A stretch of 64,000 nt of DNA, from contig JAFKFN010000002.1 in NCBI GenBank assembly GCA_017308255.1, positions 186,001 through 250,000 of the forward strand. The letters run 5' to 3'. The notes below the pieces were generated by a model. The model was not told the DNA's origin. It saw nothing but the letters and a program-made list of their open reading frames with translations, and made no database searches. Shown in pieces: positions 16,633-26,693 of this stretch. The stretch comes from Altererythrobacter sp. Lineage in GTDB: Bacteria; Pseudomonadota; Alphaproteobacteria; Sphingomonadales; Sphingomonadaceae. The translations under genes and the position numbers were made by a program. Positions within the stretch are counted from its first letter, which is position 1. Every line of letters begins with the position of its first letter.

Positions 16633-17270
16633 AGCCCCGCCGCGCTGATGATCCGGTCTTCCGTCGCGACCGCCGCTTTCCACCCCTCGCGCTGCTGGAC
16701 GCGGCCGAACCAGGCGGCCACGTTCGGATAGGCGGCGTCGTCCAGCCGCCACCCGGTATAACCGAGCGTGCGCACGGTGGAGGCGACCGCGATGTCGCCC
16801 ACGGTGAACTCCGCTCCGACCAGCCATTCGCCGGTCGCCACGCTTTCGAGATAGGCCAGCGGCTTGGCCAGCGCTTCCTCGGCCGCTTGCGCCGCAGCTT
16901 CGTCGCCCTCGGTGCCGAACAGGCGCGGGCGCAGGAAGCGGTTCAGCACGATCGGCGCGCCGGTGGGCGTCAGCACCGTATCGGCCACTTCCTCGAACCA
17001 CACGGCCCTCGCGCGCGCCTCGGGCGCCGCCGGCAGCAGCGCCGGTTCCGGATACTTGGCGTCGAGATAGGTGATGATCGCGGTGGAATCCGCCAGCGCG
17101 AAATCGCCGTCGCGGAACGCGGGGATCTTGCCGAAGGGGCTGGCAGCCAGGAACTCCGCGTCCGGATCGCTCGGATTGCTCGGCACCACTTCGGCGTCGA
17201 GCCGTTTTTCCTTCACCGCCACCACCACCTTGCGCACGAACGGCGATAAGGGGAACCCGTAGATCTTCAT
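16629..17270 (-). CDS. glutathione S-transferase family protein
   Basis: The 213-residue GST begins [22 protein letters not shown], with Ser near residue 9 as the likely glutathione-activating residue, then [31 protein letters not shown] (44-74) holding the cis-proline and glutathione contacts. It faces hxlR and shares four bases with its stop region. The start at 17268-17270 was chosen from the alignment-like N terminus; longer readings run antisense through cobS. Confidence 0.92.
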   Translation of the reverse strand: MKIYGFPLSPFVRKVVVAVKEKRLDAEVVPSNPSDPDAEFLAASPFGKIPAFRDGDFALADSTAIITYLDAKYPEPALLPAAPEARARAVWFEEVADTVLTPTGAPIVLNRFLRPRLFGTEGDEAAAQAAEEALAKPLAYLESVATGEWLVGAEFTVGDIAVASTVRTLGYTGWRLDDAAYPNVAAWFGRVQQREGWKAAVATEDRIISAAGL

Positions 17271-17357
17271 ACGTCGTCCTCTCCGTGTCACACCTGTCAC
17301 ACTTGCGGGCTTTGCTTGTTGCAGCGGCCGGGCGGCGCGTCTAGGCAGCGGCACGCA

Positions 17358-18341
17358 ATGAACGAGATGAGCAGCCCCCCCGCCAGCCACGGAACCATCC
17401 TGGCCGCGCCCGACCGCGAAGTGGATGCGCGCGAGACCTTCGGCATCGATATCGACATGAAGATCCCGGCCTTTTCCAAGGCTGACGAACGCGTGCCGGA
17501 TATCGACGAATCCTATGTCTTCGATCCCGAAACCACGCTGGCGATCCTGGCGGGCTTCGCCTTCAACCGGCGGGTCATGGTGCAGGGTTATCACGGCACC
17601 GGCAAATCGACTCACATCGAACAGGTGGCGGCGCGGCTCAACTGGCCATGCATCCGCATCAACCTCGATGCCCACATCAGCCGTATCGACCTGATCGGCC
17701 GTGACGCCATCGTGCTGCGTGACGGGCTCCAGGTCACGGAGTTCCGCGAAGGCCTGCTCCCCTGGGCGCTCCAGCACCCGGTGGCGCTGGTGTTCGACGA
17801 ATACGACGCGGGCCGGCCGGACGTGATGTTCGTGATCCAGCGCGTGCTGGAAACCGAAGGCAAGCTCACCCTGCTCGACCAGAACCGCGTGATCCGGCCC
17901 AACCCGTATTTCCGCCTCTTCGCCACCGCCAACACGGTGGGCCTGGGCGATACCAGCGGGCTCTATCAGGGCACGCAGACGATCAACCAGGGCCAGATGG
18001 ACCGCTGGAACATCGTCGTCGCGCTGAACTATCTCCCGGCAGAGGCCGAACAGCAGATCGTCCAGTCGAAGACCGGGCTCGATCCGAAGCTCACCGCCGA
18101 CATGATCCGCGTCGCCGATCTCACCCGGCAGGGCTTCATCCGGGGGGATATCTCCACGGTGATGAGCCCGCGCACGGTGATCACCTGGGCGCAGAACACA
18201 GAGATCTTCGGCGACACCGGCTTCGCCTTCCGCCTCACCTTCCTCAACAAGTGCGACGAGGCGGAACGCATGCTGGTGGCCGAATACTACCAGCGCGTGT
18301 TCGGGGTGGACCTGCCTGAAAGCGTGGTAGGCAAAGCCTGA
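17358..18341 (+). CDS. cobS: CobS-type AAA ATPase (cobaltochelatase subunit homolog)
   Basis: The 327-residue MoxR/CobS-type AAA protein has Walker [14 protein letters not shown] (near residue 80), Walker [12 protein letters not shown] and the sensor-1 segment [13 protein letters not shown]. In the aerobic cobalamin pathway CobS works with CobT and CobN to insert cobalt. Here no cobT or cobN follows: the next gene downstream is on the other strand and a palindromic repeat sits in between. The start at 17358 was chosen over 17316 because the latter is a short unrelated leader. Confidence 0.9.
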   Translation: MNEMSSPPASHGTILAAPDREVDARETFGIDIDMKIPAFSKADERVPDIDESYVFDPETTLAILAGFAFNRRVMVQGYHGTGKSTHIEQVAARLNWPCIRINLDAHISRIDLIGRDAIVLRDGLQVTEFREGLLPWALQHPVALVFDEYDAGRPDVMFVIQRVLETEGKLTLLDQNRVIRPNPYFRLFATANTVGLGDTSGLYQGTQTINQGQMDRWNIVVALNYLPAEAEQQIVQSKTGLDPKLTADMIRVADLTRQGFIRGDISTVMSPRTVITWAQNTEIFGDTGFAFRLTFLNKCDEAERMLVAEYYQRVFGVDLPESVVGKA

Positions 18342-18421
18342 GCCAGGCACCGGAGGGGGTTTTCCCCCTTCGCCAACCCGGCGGAAACAAAGACCCGGTC
18401 GGACTCCAGCCAACCCTTGAA

Positions 18422-18502
18422 TCGTCATTGCGAGCGTAGCGAAGCAATCCAGGGCGGCAGTGCAATGCGCTCTGGATTGCTTCGCTACGCTCGCAATGAC
18501 GA
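18422..18502 (+). repeat. palindromic repeat family A, copy R1
   Basis: Two perfectly complementary 31-base arms, starting TCGTCATTGCGAGCGTAGCG, flank a 19-base centre (GGCGGCAGTGCAATGCGCT). It is the clearest forward-oriented copy. It lies in the 258 bp gap between cobS and the next minus-strand gene, which otherwise shows nothing. Confidence 0.95.
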
Positions 18503-18599
18503 GGTTTTGTGGCCGCCGATGGTTGCTACCCCCCGGCGGCGCTCTATCGCCGATTGCCCCACTTTCACGGGATGACGGGGCAGCGCCGCCCTCTGGCAC

Positions 18600-18767
18600 T
18601 CACCGCCCCGTCAGCGCGTCGATGTAGAGTTCGGCTTTGATCGAATCGCGAAAGCTGGCCACGGCCTCGCCGGCGCGCCACACTTCATAGCGTCGGCGTC
18701 CGAACAGGCCGGCTTTGCGCGCCACGATGAAGTGCCCGTGATAGGCTCTCCATTCAGCATGCTCCAT
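18600..18767 (-). CDS. small hypothetical protein (55 aa)
   Basis: The product starts MEHAEWRAYHGHFIVARKAG and continues to GLFGRRRYEVWRAGEAVASF. It is a basic 55-residue protein with a stop at 18600-18602. It starts 3 bp after the rnk stop, and the spacing suggests translational coupling. No signal or membrane segment is visible and I do not recognise the family. Codon use matches the neighbours and supports coding. Confidence 0.65.
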   Translation of the reverse strand: MEHAEWRAYHGHFIVARKAGLFGRRRYEVWRAGEAVASFRDSIKAELYIDALTGR

Positions 18768-18770
18768 GGC

Positions 18771-19190
18771 TCAGGGCGCCGGCTTGCCGGGTTGTTCCAC
18801 GGTGACGATCCGCAGGTCGCGGTGCTGGCCCGCCCGGTTGGGCCAGCTTATCGACTGGCCCACACGCAGGCCGATCAGGCCCGCGCCCAGTGGGGTCAGG
18901 ATCGATATCTTGCCGCTCTCCGAATCCGCGTCGCCCGGATAGACCAGCCGGACGACGTGAGTCGCCCCGCTTGCCTCGTCCACGAAGGTGACCTGGGAAT
19001 CCATGGTCACCGCATCTTCGGGCAGATCTTCCGCGCTGCAGCTCTGCGCGCGCTCGAGCTCTTCCAGCAGCATTTCGCTCACGGCGGGGGATCGGCGCTC
19101 GGCGGCGAGGGCGAGTGCGGTCAGCGCCTCCGCTTCGGCGTCGGTAAGAACGATAGGTGGGCGGACCTGGTCCGCCGGTTCAGCTTGCAT
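18771..19190 (-). CDS. rnk: nucleoside diphosphate kinase regulator / GreA-GreB C-terminal domain protein
   Basis: The 139-residue protein has a helical N terminus (about 15-50) and a GreA/GreB-type C domain (60-135) with VRLVYPGDADSESGKISILTPLGAGLIGL, the FKBP-like fold that docks on RNA polymerase. Rnk proteins of this size lack the long coiled coil of GreA and can compete with Gre factors. It is followed by a 55-residue gene in the same unit. It is not essential to any pathway visible here. Confidence 0.88.
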   Translation of the reverse strand: MQAEPADQVRPPIVLTDAEAEALTALALAAERRSPAVSEMLLEELERAQSCSAEDLPEDAVTMDSQVTFVDEASGATHVVRLVYPGDADSESGKISILTPLGAGLIGLRVGQSISWPNRAGQHRDLRIVTVEQPGKPAP

Positions 19191-19468
19191 GGCTCGAAAT
19201 CCTGAAAAACGGGGTCCGCACAGGTGCGGACTGTCCCATTGCCTCTTCCGGGTGCCCCCGAGCCCAGCCTGAAAAAAGGATGCGAGCTCGGGGCTAATGG
19301 CCTGCGAGCAGTTGGCCGCCGCGGTGCCCGAAGGATTTGGCCGGAAGCATGGTCATGGTCGGAATGTGGTAGTCGGCCGAACGAGAGTCAACATAATGCG
19401 GCTTGCGTTAAGGGGCGCCGTGCAAAGAGGCTCGCCATTGCTGTGTTGTTAGGTTAATACACAAAGTC

Positions 19469-21652
19469 ATGCATGGGCCGTTCGAAGGGATGGAAGGAAA
19501 GCAAAGGCCCGCGCGCCGGCCGCGCCTGCCCTGGGGCGGTGCGCGCGTTTCCGAGCCGGCAGGGCCCACGGAATGGATCTCGCACGGGCCGCTCTACGAT
19601 CCCCCGGCGGAGGATCTCGATGTCGGCTATTGGCATGGGGGCGAGGGGGGACAGGCACCGCCGCCTGGCGCGCCGGGCCGGCGCACGCGCTGGTGGTGGA
19701 TCAAGCGCGGGCTGGCGGGGTTCGCCGCCGTGCTCGTGCTGCTGGTGCTGTGGCTGGCGATCACCGCGCCGCTTTCCAAGTCACTCCGTCCGATCGCGCC
19801 GCCCCAGCTCACCCTGCTCGCCGCGGACGGCACGCCGATCGCCCGCAACGGGGCGGAGATCGACCAGCCGGTAAAAGTCTCCGAATTGCCGCCGCATGTG
19901 GTCGAAGCGCTGCTGGCAATCGAGGATCGGCGCTTCTACAGCCATTGGGGCGTGGACCCGCGCGGCATCGCCCGCGCGGCCTGGACCAATCTCACCACGG
20001 GGCGCACCCAGGGCGGCAGCACGATCACCCAGCAACTCGCCAAGTTCACCTTCCTCAGCGCCGAACAGAACCTGACCCGCAAGGCGCGCGAGGCGCTGAT
20101 CGCCTTCTGGCTGGAAGCCTGGCTGACCAAGGACGAAATCCTCGAACGCTATCTGTCCAACGCCTACTTCGGCGACAACGTCTATGGCCTGCGCGCGGCC
20201 TCGCTGCATTACTTCTACCGCAAGCCTGAAAACCTCACCTTGCCGCAGGCGGCGATGCTGATGGGGATGCTCCAGGCCCCGTCGCGCTTCGCGCCGACCG
20301 ACAATCCCGAGCGGGCCGAGAAGCGCATGCGCATGGTGCTCAATGCCATGGTGGAGGCGGGCTATCTCACGCCGGCGCAGGCCCGCGCCGTGCGGACCCC
20401 GCAGGTGGACGTGCGGATCAAGAACGATCTGCCCACCGGCACCTATTTCGCCGATTGGGCGCTGCCGCAGGCGCGCGAGCTGACCGAGGCGAGCTATGCC
20501 CGGCAGACGATTCGCACCACGCTGGATTCCCGCCTCCAGTCCGCCGCGCGCCGGGCGATCGCGCGCGCGCCGCTGGGCTCGGCGCAAGTGGCCCTCGTGG
20601 CGATGCGGCCGAATGGCGAAGTCGTGGCGATGATCGGCGGGCGGGATTATGCCGCCTCGCCCTTCAACCGCGCCACCCAGGCGCGCCGCCAGCCGGGCTC
20701 CACTTTCAAGCTGTTCGTCTATCTCGCCGCCCTGCGCAGCGGCATGACCCCGGATGAGGCGATCGACAATCGCCCGATAGAGCAGGGCTCCTATCGCCCG
20801 AAGAACGCCGGCGGCGCCTATTCCGACACTATCACGCTGGCCGATGCCTTCGCCCGTTCCAGCAACGTCGCCGCCGTGCGCCTGTGGGCCAAGGTGGGTG
20901 ACAAGGCGGTGATCGACATGGCGCGCGATCTCGGCGTGCGCTCCCCACTGGCGGCCGGCGACCCGAGCCTGGCGCTGGGCACTTCCACGATGACGCTGAT
21001 AGAGCTGACCGCGGCTTATGCCGGCGTGGCCGGCAACAGCTTCCCGGTGGAACCGACCGCGTTCAAGGCGGCGGAGCCCGGCTGGTTCGGCCGCCTGTTC
21101 GATGGCAAGTCCAGCCTTTCCAGACGCGAACATGCCGCGATCGAGCAGATGCTGCGCCAGGCGATCAACAACGGCACCGGCCGCGCGGCGATGCTGCAGG
21201 CGGCCAACTTCGGCAAGACCGGCACCACCCAGAACAACCGCGATGCCCTGTTCGTCGGCTATGCCGGCGGGCTGGTCGTTGGCGTGTGGGTCGGCAATGA
21301 CGACAATTCGCCGCTCGCCGGCGTCCACGGCGGGGGCGTGCCGGCGCGCATCTGGAAGGATTTCATGAGCCAGGCCCTTGGTGAGCGCGCGCCCGTCAGC
21401 CCGGTCAGCCCCACGCCCAGCCCGGACCCGAGCGGGCCGGTCCAGCCGCAGGACGTGCCGGACCTGCAAGCCATTCCGCTGGGCGACAGCGGCGCCACGC
21501 TGAATGTCGGGAATGGCGGCGCGGTCATTTCCGGCGAGATCGAGGGCGTGCCCATCGGCGTGCGGCTGGATCGCGACGGGCTGCGGATCGAAACCCAGCC
21601 CCGCAATCGGGAGCGGGTGGAAGCGGCGCCGCAACCTCAGCCGACTCCCTGA
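19469..21652 (+). CDS. penicillin-binding protein 1A family (transglycosylase/transpeptidase)
   Basis: This bifunctional class A PBP polymerises and cross-links peptidoglycan in the periplasm, anchored by one membrane helix (about 75-100). The glycosyltransferase domain has the catalytic Glu152 in EDRRFYSHWGVD and QGGSTITQQLAK at 181-192. The transpeptidase domain has Ser411-x-x-Lys414 (PGSTFK), SSN at 464-466 and KTGTT at 583-587. The C-terminal tail (from about 640) is Pro/Ser-rich. Total length is 727 residues, normal for the family. The start is uncertain within the first 20 codons because no strong ribosome site is seen. Confidence 0.93.
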   Translation: MHGPFEGMEGKQRPARRPRLPWGGARVSEPAGPTEWISHGPLYDPPAEDLDVGYWHGGEGGQAPPPGAPGRRTRWWWIKRGLAGFAAVLVLLVLWLAITAPLSKSLRPIAPPQLTLLAADGTPIARNGAEIDQPVKVSELPPHVVEALLAIEDRRFYSHWGVDPRGIARAAWTNLTTGRTQGGSTITQQLAKFTFLSAEQNLTRKAREALIAFWLEAWLTKDEILERYLSNAYFGDNVYGLRAASLHYFYRKPENLTLPQAAMLMGMLQAPSRFAPTDNPERAEKRMRMVLNAMVEAGYLTPAQARAVRTPQVDVRIKNDLPTGTYFADWALPQARELTEASYARQTIRTTLDSRLQSAARRAIARAPLGSAQVALVAMRPNGEVVAMIGGRDYAASPFNRATQARRQPGSTFKLFVYLAALRSGMTPDEAIDNRPIEQGSYRPKNAGGAYSDTITLADAFARSSNVAAVRLWAKVGDKAVIDMARDLGVRSPLAAGDPSLALGTSTMTLIELTAAYAGVAGNSFPVEPTAFKAAEPGWFGRLFDGKSSLSRREHAAIEQMLRQAINNGTGRAAMLQAANFGKTGTTQNNRDALFVGYAGGLVVGVWVGNDDNSPLAGVHGGGVPARIWKDFMSQALGERAPVSPVSPTPSPDPSGPVQPQDVPDLQAIPLGDSGATLNVGNGGAVISGEIEGVPIGVRLDRDGLRIETQPRNRERVEAAPQPQPTP

Positions 21653-21671
21653 TTCGATCCAACATCGCCCG

Positions 21672-21753
21672 CCCTGAGCTTGTCGAAGGGCCGTCCTTTT
21701 CCTTGAGCACGGCGTGAAGGGAAAAGCGGTGCTTCGACAAGCTCAGTACGAGC
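21672..21753. repeat. inverted repeat family C, copy 2
   Basis: A left arm CCCTGAGCTTGTCGAAGGG (21672-21690) is matched by CTTCGACAAGCTCAG starting 21732 on the other side of a roughly 40-base centre. It lies between the PBP and truA genes, which converge here. The sequence is of the type often seen between sphingomonad genes. Confidence 0.85.
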
Positions 21754-21775
21754 GGATTTGAGTAAGCGACGCAAG

Positions 21776-22519
21776 CTATTCGGGATAGCGCGCTTCGACG
21801 AAGTAGAGCCCTTCCGCCGGCGCGTTCAGCCCCAGCGCAGCGCGATCCTTCGCGGCCAGCGCCTCGGCCACTTGCTCTTCGCGCCATTGCCCCAGGCCGA
21901 CCAGCGCCAGCGTGCCGACCATCGAGCGCACCTGGTGATGCAGGAAGCTCCTCGCTTCCGCCTCGATCAGCACCAGCTCGCCTTCGCGCCGCACATCCAG
22001 CCGGTCGAGCGTCTTCACCGGCTCTTTCGCCTGGCAATGGGCCGAACGGAACGTGGTGAAATCGTGCCGCCCGACCAGCGCCTGGGCCGCGCGATGCATC
22101 GCTTCCGCGTCGAGCGGCCGCGCGACATGCCAGGCGCGCCCGCGTTCCAGCGTCAGCGGCGCGCGGCGATTGCGGATGCGATAGAGATAACGGCGCCCCA
22201 CGCAGGAAAACCGCGCGTGCCAGTCCTCCGCCTTCGCCTCGCAGGCCAGGACCGCGATCGGCGCCGGCCGCAGGCGGGCGTTGAGCGCTTCCATCAGCCG
22301 GAACGGCGTCAGCGCCTTGGCCACATCCACATGGCTGACCATTGCCAGCGCATGCACGCCGCTATCGGTGCGCCCGGCGCTGTGCATCGTCACCGTTTCG
22401 CCGGTGACGTCGAACACGGCCCGCTCCACCGCCTCTTGCACCGAAGGGCCATGGTCCTGCCGTTGCAGGCCCATGAACGGGCCGCCGTCGAATTCCAGAG
22501 TGAGGGCAAAGCGGGTCAT
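21776..22519 (-). CDS. truA: tRNA pseudouridine(38-40) synthase
   Basis: TruA makes pseudouridine at positions 38-40 of the anticodon arm. The 247-residue product carries the catalytic Asp in [15 protein letters not shown] near residue 51, [14 protein letters not shown] near 104 and [13 protein letters not shown] near 188. It converges with the PBP gene and is followed, upstream in reading direction, by fmt with a family B repeat between them. Confidence 0.96.
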   Translation of the reverse strand: MTRFALTLEFDGGPFMGLQRQDHGPSVQEAVERAVFDVTGETVTMHSAGRTDSGVHALAMVSHVDVAKALTPFRLMEALNARLRPAPIAVLACEAKAEDWHARFSCVGRRYLYRIRNRRAPLTLERGRAWHVARPLDAEAMHRAAQALVGRHDFTTFRSAHCQAKEPVKTLDRLDVRREGELVLIEAEARSFLHHQVRSMVGTLALVGLGQWREEQVAEALAAKDRAALGLNAPAEGLYFVEARYPE

Positions 22520-22550
22520 TCTGCGCCCGCCACTGAGCGTTTACCCACCC

Positions 22551-22636
22551 TCGTCATTCCCGCGAAAGCGGGAACCCAGTCGGCTCTTCCCCGCGCAACA
22601 GACGCGACTGGCGCCCCGCTTTCGCGGGGATGACGA
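22551..22636. repeat. palindromic repeat family B, copy 2
   Basis: It starts TCGTCATTCCCGCGAAAGCG and ends CCCCGCTTTCGCGGGGATGA. It has the same design as copy 1 (12145-12235), with arms that each contain a hairpin, and sits between truA and fmt. Confidence 0.88.
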
Positions 22637-22652
22637 AAGGGGTGCGATTCGC

Positions 22653-23558
22653 TCACACCAGCACCGTTCCCACCGGCACCCGTTTCCCACGCAGGAAATC
22701 CTCCGCGCTCATCGCCGGCTTGCCCGCGCGCTGGAGCGTGGCCGGGCGCAGCGCCGCTTCGCCGCAAGCCACGGTGAAGCGATCGTCCAGCACTGTGCCC
22801 GGCGCGCCGTTCACCCCGATCACATGCGCGCGCAGCAACTTGATCCGTTCGCCGTCCAGCTCGAACCACGATCCGGGGAAGGGCGCGAAAGCGCGCACCT
22901 CGCGCTCGATCCGTTCGGCGGGCTTGGCCCAGTCGATCCGCGTTTCGGCCTTGGCGATCTTGGCCGCGTAAGTGGCGCGCAGTTCCGGCTGAGCCTCCGG
23001 CTTCAGCCGGTCGAGCTGGGCCAGCGTATCGACCAGCAGCCGCGCGCCGATTTCGGCCAGTTCCGCGTGCAGCTCGCCGCTGGTCTTGTCCTCTATCGGA
23101 ACGCGCGCGCTGGCCAGCATCGGCCCGGTATCGAGCCCGCGCTCCATCCGCATGATCGTCACGCCGGTGATGGAATCGCCCGCCAGGATCGCCCGCTGGA
23201 TCGGCGCCGCCCCGCGCCAGCGGGGCAGGAGGCTGGCGTGCACGTTCAGGCAGCCGTGGCGCGGCGCATCGAGGATCGGCGTGGGCAGCAGCAGGCCATA
23301 GGCCACCACCACCGCGACATCGGCCTCCAGCGCCAGGAAATCCGCCTGTGCTTCCACGTCGCGCAAGATCTCGGGATGGCGCACCGCGATTCCGTGGCTC
23401 TCGGCCCAGCGCTGCACAGGGGAACTCTGCGCCTGCTTGCCGCGCCCGGCAGGACGGGGCGGCTGGGTATAGGCCGCGGCCACGGCATGGCCTGCCTCGC
23501 TCAGCGCGGCGAGGGTCGGGACGGCGAAATCGGGCGTGCCCATGAAGACGATGCGCAT
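22653..23558 (-). CDS. fmt: methionyl-tRNA formyltransferase
   Basis: Fmt transfers a formyl group from 10-formyl-tetrahydrofolate to the initiator Met-tRNA. The 301-residue protein has [16 protein letters not shown] at the N terminus, the catalytic [18 protein letters not shown] segment near residue 107 (Asn/His/Asp site) and a C-terminal tRNA-binding OB-like domain from about 205. It diverges from recR (45 bp between starts). def is not adjacent; it lies at 38.4 kb. Confidence 0.96.
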   Translation of the reverse strand: MRIVFMGTPDFAVPTLAALSEAGHAVAAAYTQPPRPAGRGKQAQSSPVQRWAESHGIAVRHPEILRDVEAQADFLALEADVAVVVAYGLLLPTPILDAPRHGCLNVHASLLPRWRGAAPIQRAILAGDSITGVTIMRMERGLDTGPMLASARVPIEDKTSGELHAELAEIGARLLVDTLAQLDRLKPEAQPELRATYAAKIAKAETRIDWAKPAERIEREVRAFAPFPGSWFELDGERIKLLRAHVIGVNGAPGTVLDDRFTVACGEAALRPATLQRAGKPAMSAEDFLRGKRVPVGTVLV

Positions 23559-23602
23559 GGGCTCCCTTCCTCTTCGCCCGGCTTGGCCCTATCTCCCGGC
23601 CC

Positions 23603-24199
23603 ATGGCATCGCAAGAGATCGAGGCGCTGGCAGGCGCGCTGGCCCGGCTTCCGGGGCTCGGCCCGCGTTCGGCGCGCCGTGCGGTGCTGTGGCTGGTGAA
23701 GCGGCGCGAGACCGCGCTGGTGCAATTGCTGGAAGCGCTCTCCGCCGTGCGGGAGACGCTGGTGGAATGCCGCCTGTGCGGCAATGTGGATACGCGCGAT
23801 CCCTGCGGCATCTGCGCCGATCCGCGCCGCGATGCGCGCCAGCTTTGCGTGGTGGAGGATGTCGCCGATCTCTGGGCGCTCGACCGGGCGCATCTGTTCA
23901 CCGGCCGCTATCACGTGCTCGGCGGCCGCCTCTCCGCGCTCGACGGCGTGCGGCCGGAAGACCTTTCCATCGGCAAATTGATCGAACGCGTCGCCGCCGG
24001 TGGGATCGACGAGGTGGTGCTGGCAATGAACGCCACGCTCGAAGGCCAGACCACCGCCCACTACATCGCGGAGCGGCTGGAGAGCTATCCCGTCCGCATC
24101 ACCCAGCTCGCCCACGGCCTGCCGGTGGGCGGCGAGCTGGATTATCTCGACGAAGGCACCCTGGCCCAGGCGTTGCGGGCCCGCAGGCCGGTGGGATGA
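23603..24199 (+). CDS. recR: recombination mediator RecR
   Basis: RecR acts with RecO and RecF to load RecA on gapped DNA. The 198-residue product has an N-terminal helix-hairpin-helix ([17 protein letters not shown]), a four-cysteine zinc motif ([16 protein letters not shown], near residue 55) and a C-terminal Toprim domain ([15 protein letters not shown]). It ends with an ATGA overlap with the next small membrane gene. No dnaX or YbaB gene is adjacent in this window. Confidence 0.96.
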   Translation: MASQEIEALAGALARLPGLGPRSARRAVLWLVKRRETALVQLLEALSAVRETLVECRLCGNVDTRDPCGICADPRRDARQLCVVEDVADLWALDRAHLFTGRYHVLGGRLSALDGVRPEDLSIGKLIERVAAGGIDEVVLAMNATLEGQTTAHYIAERLESYPVRITQLAHGLPVGGELDYLDEGTLAQALRARRPVG

Positions 24200-24432
24200 A
24201 GCGCGGCTGGATCGTCGGCGGCTGGCTCGTTGCGATGATCGCCTCGATCCTCCCCGCCCTGTGGAGCACCGCCGACCTCGCCCAGCGCAATCCGCTCGCC
24301 ATCTACGTCGACCCGGCCAGCGGCCTGCCCACGCTGAAGCTTTATCTCCAGTTCCTGAAGTGGTGGCTACCGATCGCCGTGCCGGTGAGCCTGCTGGCCG
24401 CCGCGTGCATGTTCCTCAACCGCCCGGATTGA
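24196..24432 (+). CDS. small membrane protein (78 aa)
   Basis: The product has two hydrophobic stretches (about 4-25 and 55-75) joined by a short polar loop ([17 protein letters not shown]), so it probably sits in the inner membrane with both ends on one side. The start overlaps the recR stop (ATGA), so expression is tied to recR. I do not recognise a family and infer no function. Confidence 0.65.
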   Translation: MKRGWIVGGWLVAMIASILPALWSTADLAQRNPLAIYVDPASGLPTLKLYLQFLKWWLPIAVPVSLLAAACMFLNRPD

Positions 24433-24478
24433 GGGCAGACTTTTCTTATTGATTTGTAGGATTTGGAAGGCCACGAGG

Positions 24479-24811
24479 ATGAGCTACAGAAATCCGGACC
24501 CCTATATCCCGAGAAATATTGGTGAGATACAGGATTTTCTGGGGAGCATGATGTTGAGTGCGCCCACTTTAGTGGATGAGACCGGCTACTTCCCGGATCG
24601 AAATATTTCCACTGAATTTTTTGCTTTAAACGCAGGTCTAAAGGCGCTTGAATCCCAACTAGGGCCTGAAAGATACAGGAGGCTTGCAGCCCTATCCGCT
24701 CAAATGCGTGCACATTTCGAAGCCGATCCGCAGGACAATACGGGAGAAGCCTCTAAAGGGCGAAAGTGCATTGTCGAAATGCAGGATGTTCTCCGCACTA
24801 TCGCCCGATAA
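24479..24811 (+). CDS. hypothetical protein, low GC, foreign-looking
   Basis: The 110-residue acidic/helical protein has the sequence features NPDPYIPRNIGEIQDF, RNISTEFFALNAGLKAL and LGPERYRRLAALSAQMRAHFEADP. Base composition is clearly lower in GC than all neighbours (about half GC against two-thirds), and it uses A- and T-ending codons, so it was probably acquired by transfer. A GGAAGG ribosome site precedes the ATG. It resembles small proteins that accompany polymorphic toxins (immunity-type), but no toxin gene is adjacent and I cannot assign it with confidence. Confidence 0.7.
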   Translation: MSYRNPDPYIPRNIGEIQDFLGSMMLSAPTLVDETGYFPDRNISTEFFALNAGLKALESQLGPERYRRLAALSAQMRAHFEADPQDNTGEASKGRKCIVEMQDVLRTIAR

Positions 24812-24867
24812 GGCTGCCAATGAGATAGAAGCGCCCCCCTAAGCCGCTCGGGGAGGGGCAAGTTCGG

Positions 24868-26463
24868 TCACGCCGCTTGCGGGGCCGCCTTTCTCACGCT
24901 TTCGTCCACATGCGCCTCGAATTCGGCGAAGTTGTCGACGAACAGCTGGACCAGCTTCTGCGCGGTCGCGTCGTAGGCGTCCTTGTCGGCCCAGGTGGCG
25001 CGCGGGTCGAGGATCGTGCTGTCCACGCCTTCCACGGCCACCGGCACGTCGAAGCCGAAGTTCGGGTCCTTGCGGAATTCGGCGTTGTTCAGGCTGCCGT
25101 CCAGCGCGGCGTTGAGCAGGGCGCGGGTGGCCTTGATCGGCATACGCTTGCCCACGCCGTACTTGCCGCCGGTCCACCCGGTATTGAGCAGCCAGCATTG
25201 CACGCCGCCCTTGGCGATCCGTTCCTTGAGCAGGTTGCCGTAAACGCTGGGATGGCGCGGCATGAACGGGGCGCCGAAGCAGGTGCTGAACGTGGCTTCC
25301 GGCTCGGTCACGCCGATCTCGGTGCCGGCGACCTTGGCGGTGTAGCCGGACAGGAAGTGATACATCGCCTGATCGGGCGTCAGCCGCGCGATCGGGGGCA
25401 GCACGCCGAAGGCATCGGCGGTGAGCATGACCACGTTGGCCGGCACCGGGCCGAGGTTCTCTTCCGAAGCGTTCGGGATGAACTCGATCGGGTAGGCGCC
25501 GCGACTGTTCTCGGCCAGCGAGTTGTCGTCGAGGTCCAGTTCCCGCGTATCGGGATCGATCACTACGTTTTCCAGCACGGTGCCGAACATCTTCGTGGTG
25601 GCGTAGATCTCGGGCTCCGCCTCGGCGGAAAGGCGGATCATCTTGGCGTAGCAGCCGCCTTCGAAATTGAAGACCGCCGTGTCCGACCAGCCATGCTCGT
25701 CATCGCCGATCAAGGTGCGGCTGGCGTCGGCCGAAAGCGTCGTCTTGCCGGTGCCGGAAAGACCGAAGAACACCGCTGTCTTGCCGTCGGGGCCGATATT
25801 GGCCGAACAGTGCATCGGCATCACGCCCCGGGCGGGCAGCAGATAGTTCAGGATGCCGAACACGCTCTTCTTCATCTCGCCGGCATAGCGGGTGCCGCCG
25901 ATCAGGATCAGCTTCTCGAAGAAGTTGACCGCGATCACCGTCTCGCTGCGCGAGCCGTGGCGTTCAGGATCGGCGGTGAAGCTCGGCAGGTCGATGATCG
26001 TGTATTCGGGCGTGAAACCGGCCAGCTCCTGCTCGGTCGGCCGCACCAGCAGGGTGCGGATGAACAGGTTGTGCCACGCCAGCTCGTTGATCACCCGCAC
26101 GTTCACGCGATGCTCCGGCTGGGAACCGCCGAACAGGTCCGCCACGTAGAGCGTGTCCTTCCCCGCCAGCGCGGTGAGGAAATCCGCCTTGAGGTTGGCG
26201 AAGTGCTCGGGCGTCATCGGCACGTTGACCTTGCCCCACCACACGGTGCTTTCGGTTTCCGCATCGCGGACGATGAACTTGTCCTTCGCGCTGCGGCCGG
26301 TGTGCTTGCCGGTTTCCACCACCAGCGGGCCGTGCGCGGCGAGGAGGCCTTCGCCCCGGCGCACCGCTTCTTCCACCAGCGCTGCGGTGCCCAGGTTGGC
26401 CTGGATGGTGGCGCCGGTTTCAATGCCCTGGCCGGAAAGCGGAACGGAAAGCGGAACGGTCAC
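24868..26463 (-). CDS. pckA: phosphoenolpyruvate carboxykinase (ATP)
   Basis: PckA converts oxaloacetate and ATP to phosphoenolpyruvate, the entry to gluconeogenesis. The 531-residue product has [26 protein letters not shown] near residue 235, holding the P-loop and a metal site, HSA(N)IGPDG-like and NFEGGCYAK segments. A GTG start (26461-26463) follows an AGGGAG ribosome site, and longer readings begin in non-coding sequence. It diverges from chvI, a conserved alphaproteobacterial neighbourhood in which ChvG/ChvI activate pckA. Confidence 0.96.
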   Translation of the reverse strand: MTVPLSVPLSGQGIETGATIQANLGTAALVEEAVRRGEGLLAAHGPLVVETGKHTGRSAKDKFIVRDAETESTVWWGKVNVPMTPEHFANLKADFLTALAGKDTLYVADLFGGSQPEHRVNVRVINELAWHNLFIRTLLVRPTEQELAGFTPEYTIIDLPSFTADPERHGSRSETVIAVNFFEKLILIGGTRYAGEMKKSVFGILNYLLPARGVMPMHCSANIGPDGKTAVFFGLSGTGKTTLSADASRTLIGDDEHGWSDTAVFNFEGGCYAKMIRLSAEAEPEIYATTKMFGTVLENVVIDPDTRELDLDDNSLAENSRGAYPIEFIPNASEENLGPVPANVVMLTADAFGVLPPIARLTPDQAMYHFLSGYTAKVAGTEIGVTEPEATFSTCFGAPFMPRHPSVYGNLLKERIAKGGVQCWLLNTGWTGGKYGVGKRMPIKATRALLNAALDGSLNNAEFRKDPNFGFDVPVAVEGVDSTILDPRATWADKDAYDATAQKLVQLFVDNFAEFEAHVDESVRKAAPQAA

Positions 26464-26693
26464 TTTGCAAGGTCTCCCTCGAACGGGGGTGGAGGCGTGG
26501 CGGCCAGCATGGCTGCACCGCAACGTTAGTCTAGCGAATAATCGCCGGGTGTGCCGCCGTCAAACACATGACGCGGCGGGAAAGTGCCGTGTTTCGCGCG
26601 TTTGCGCGCCGCTCGCGCCGGCTCCGATTGTCTCATGCGAGGGAACGCGTTACGGCTCGCGCTCATGAGCGTGTGCCTCGATCGGGTGAACTG

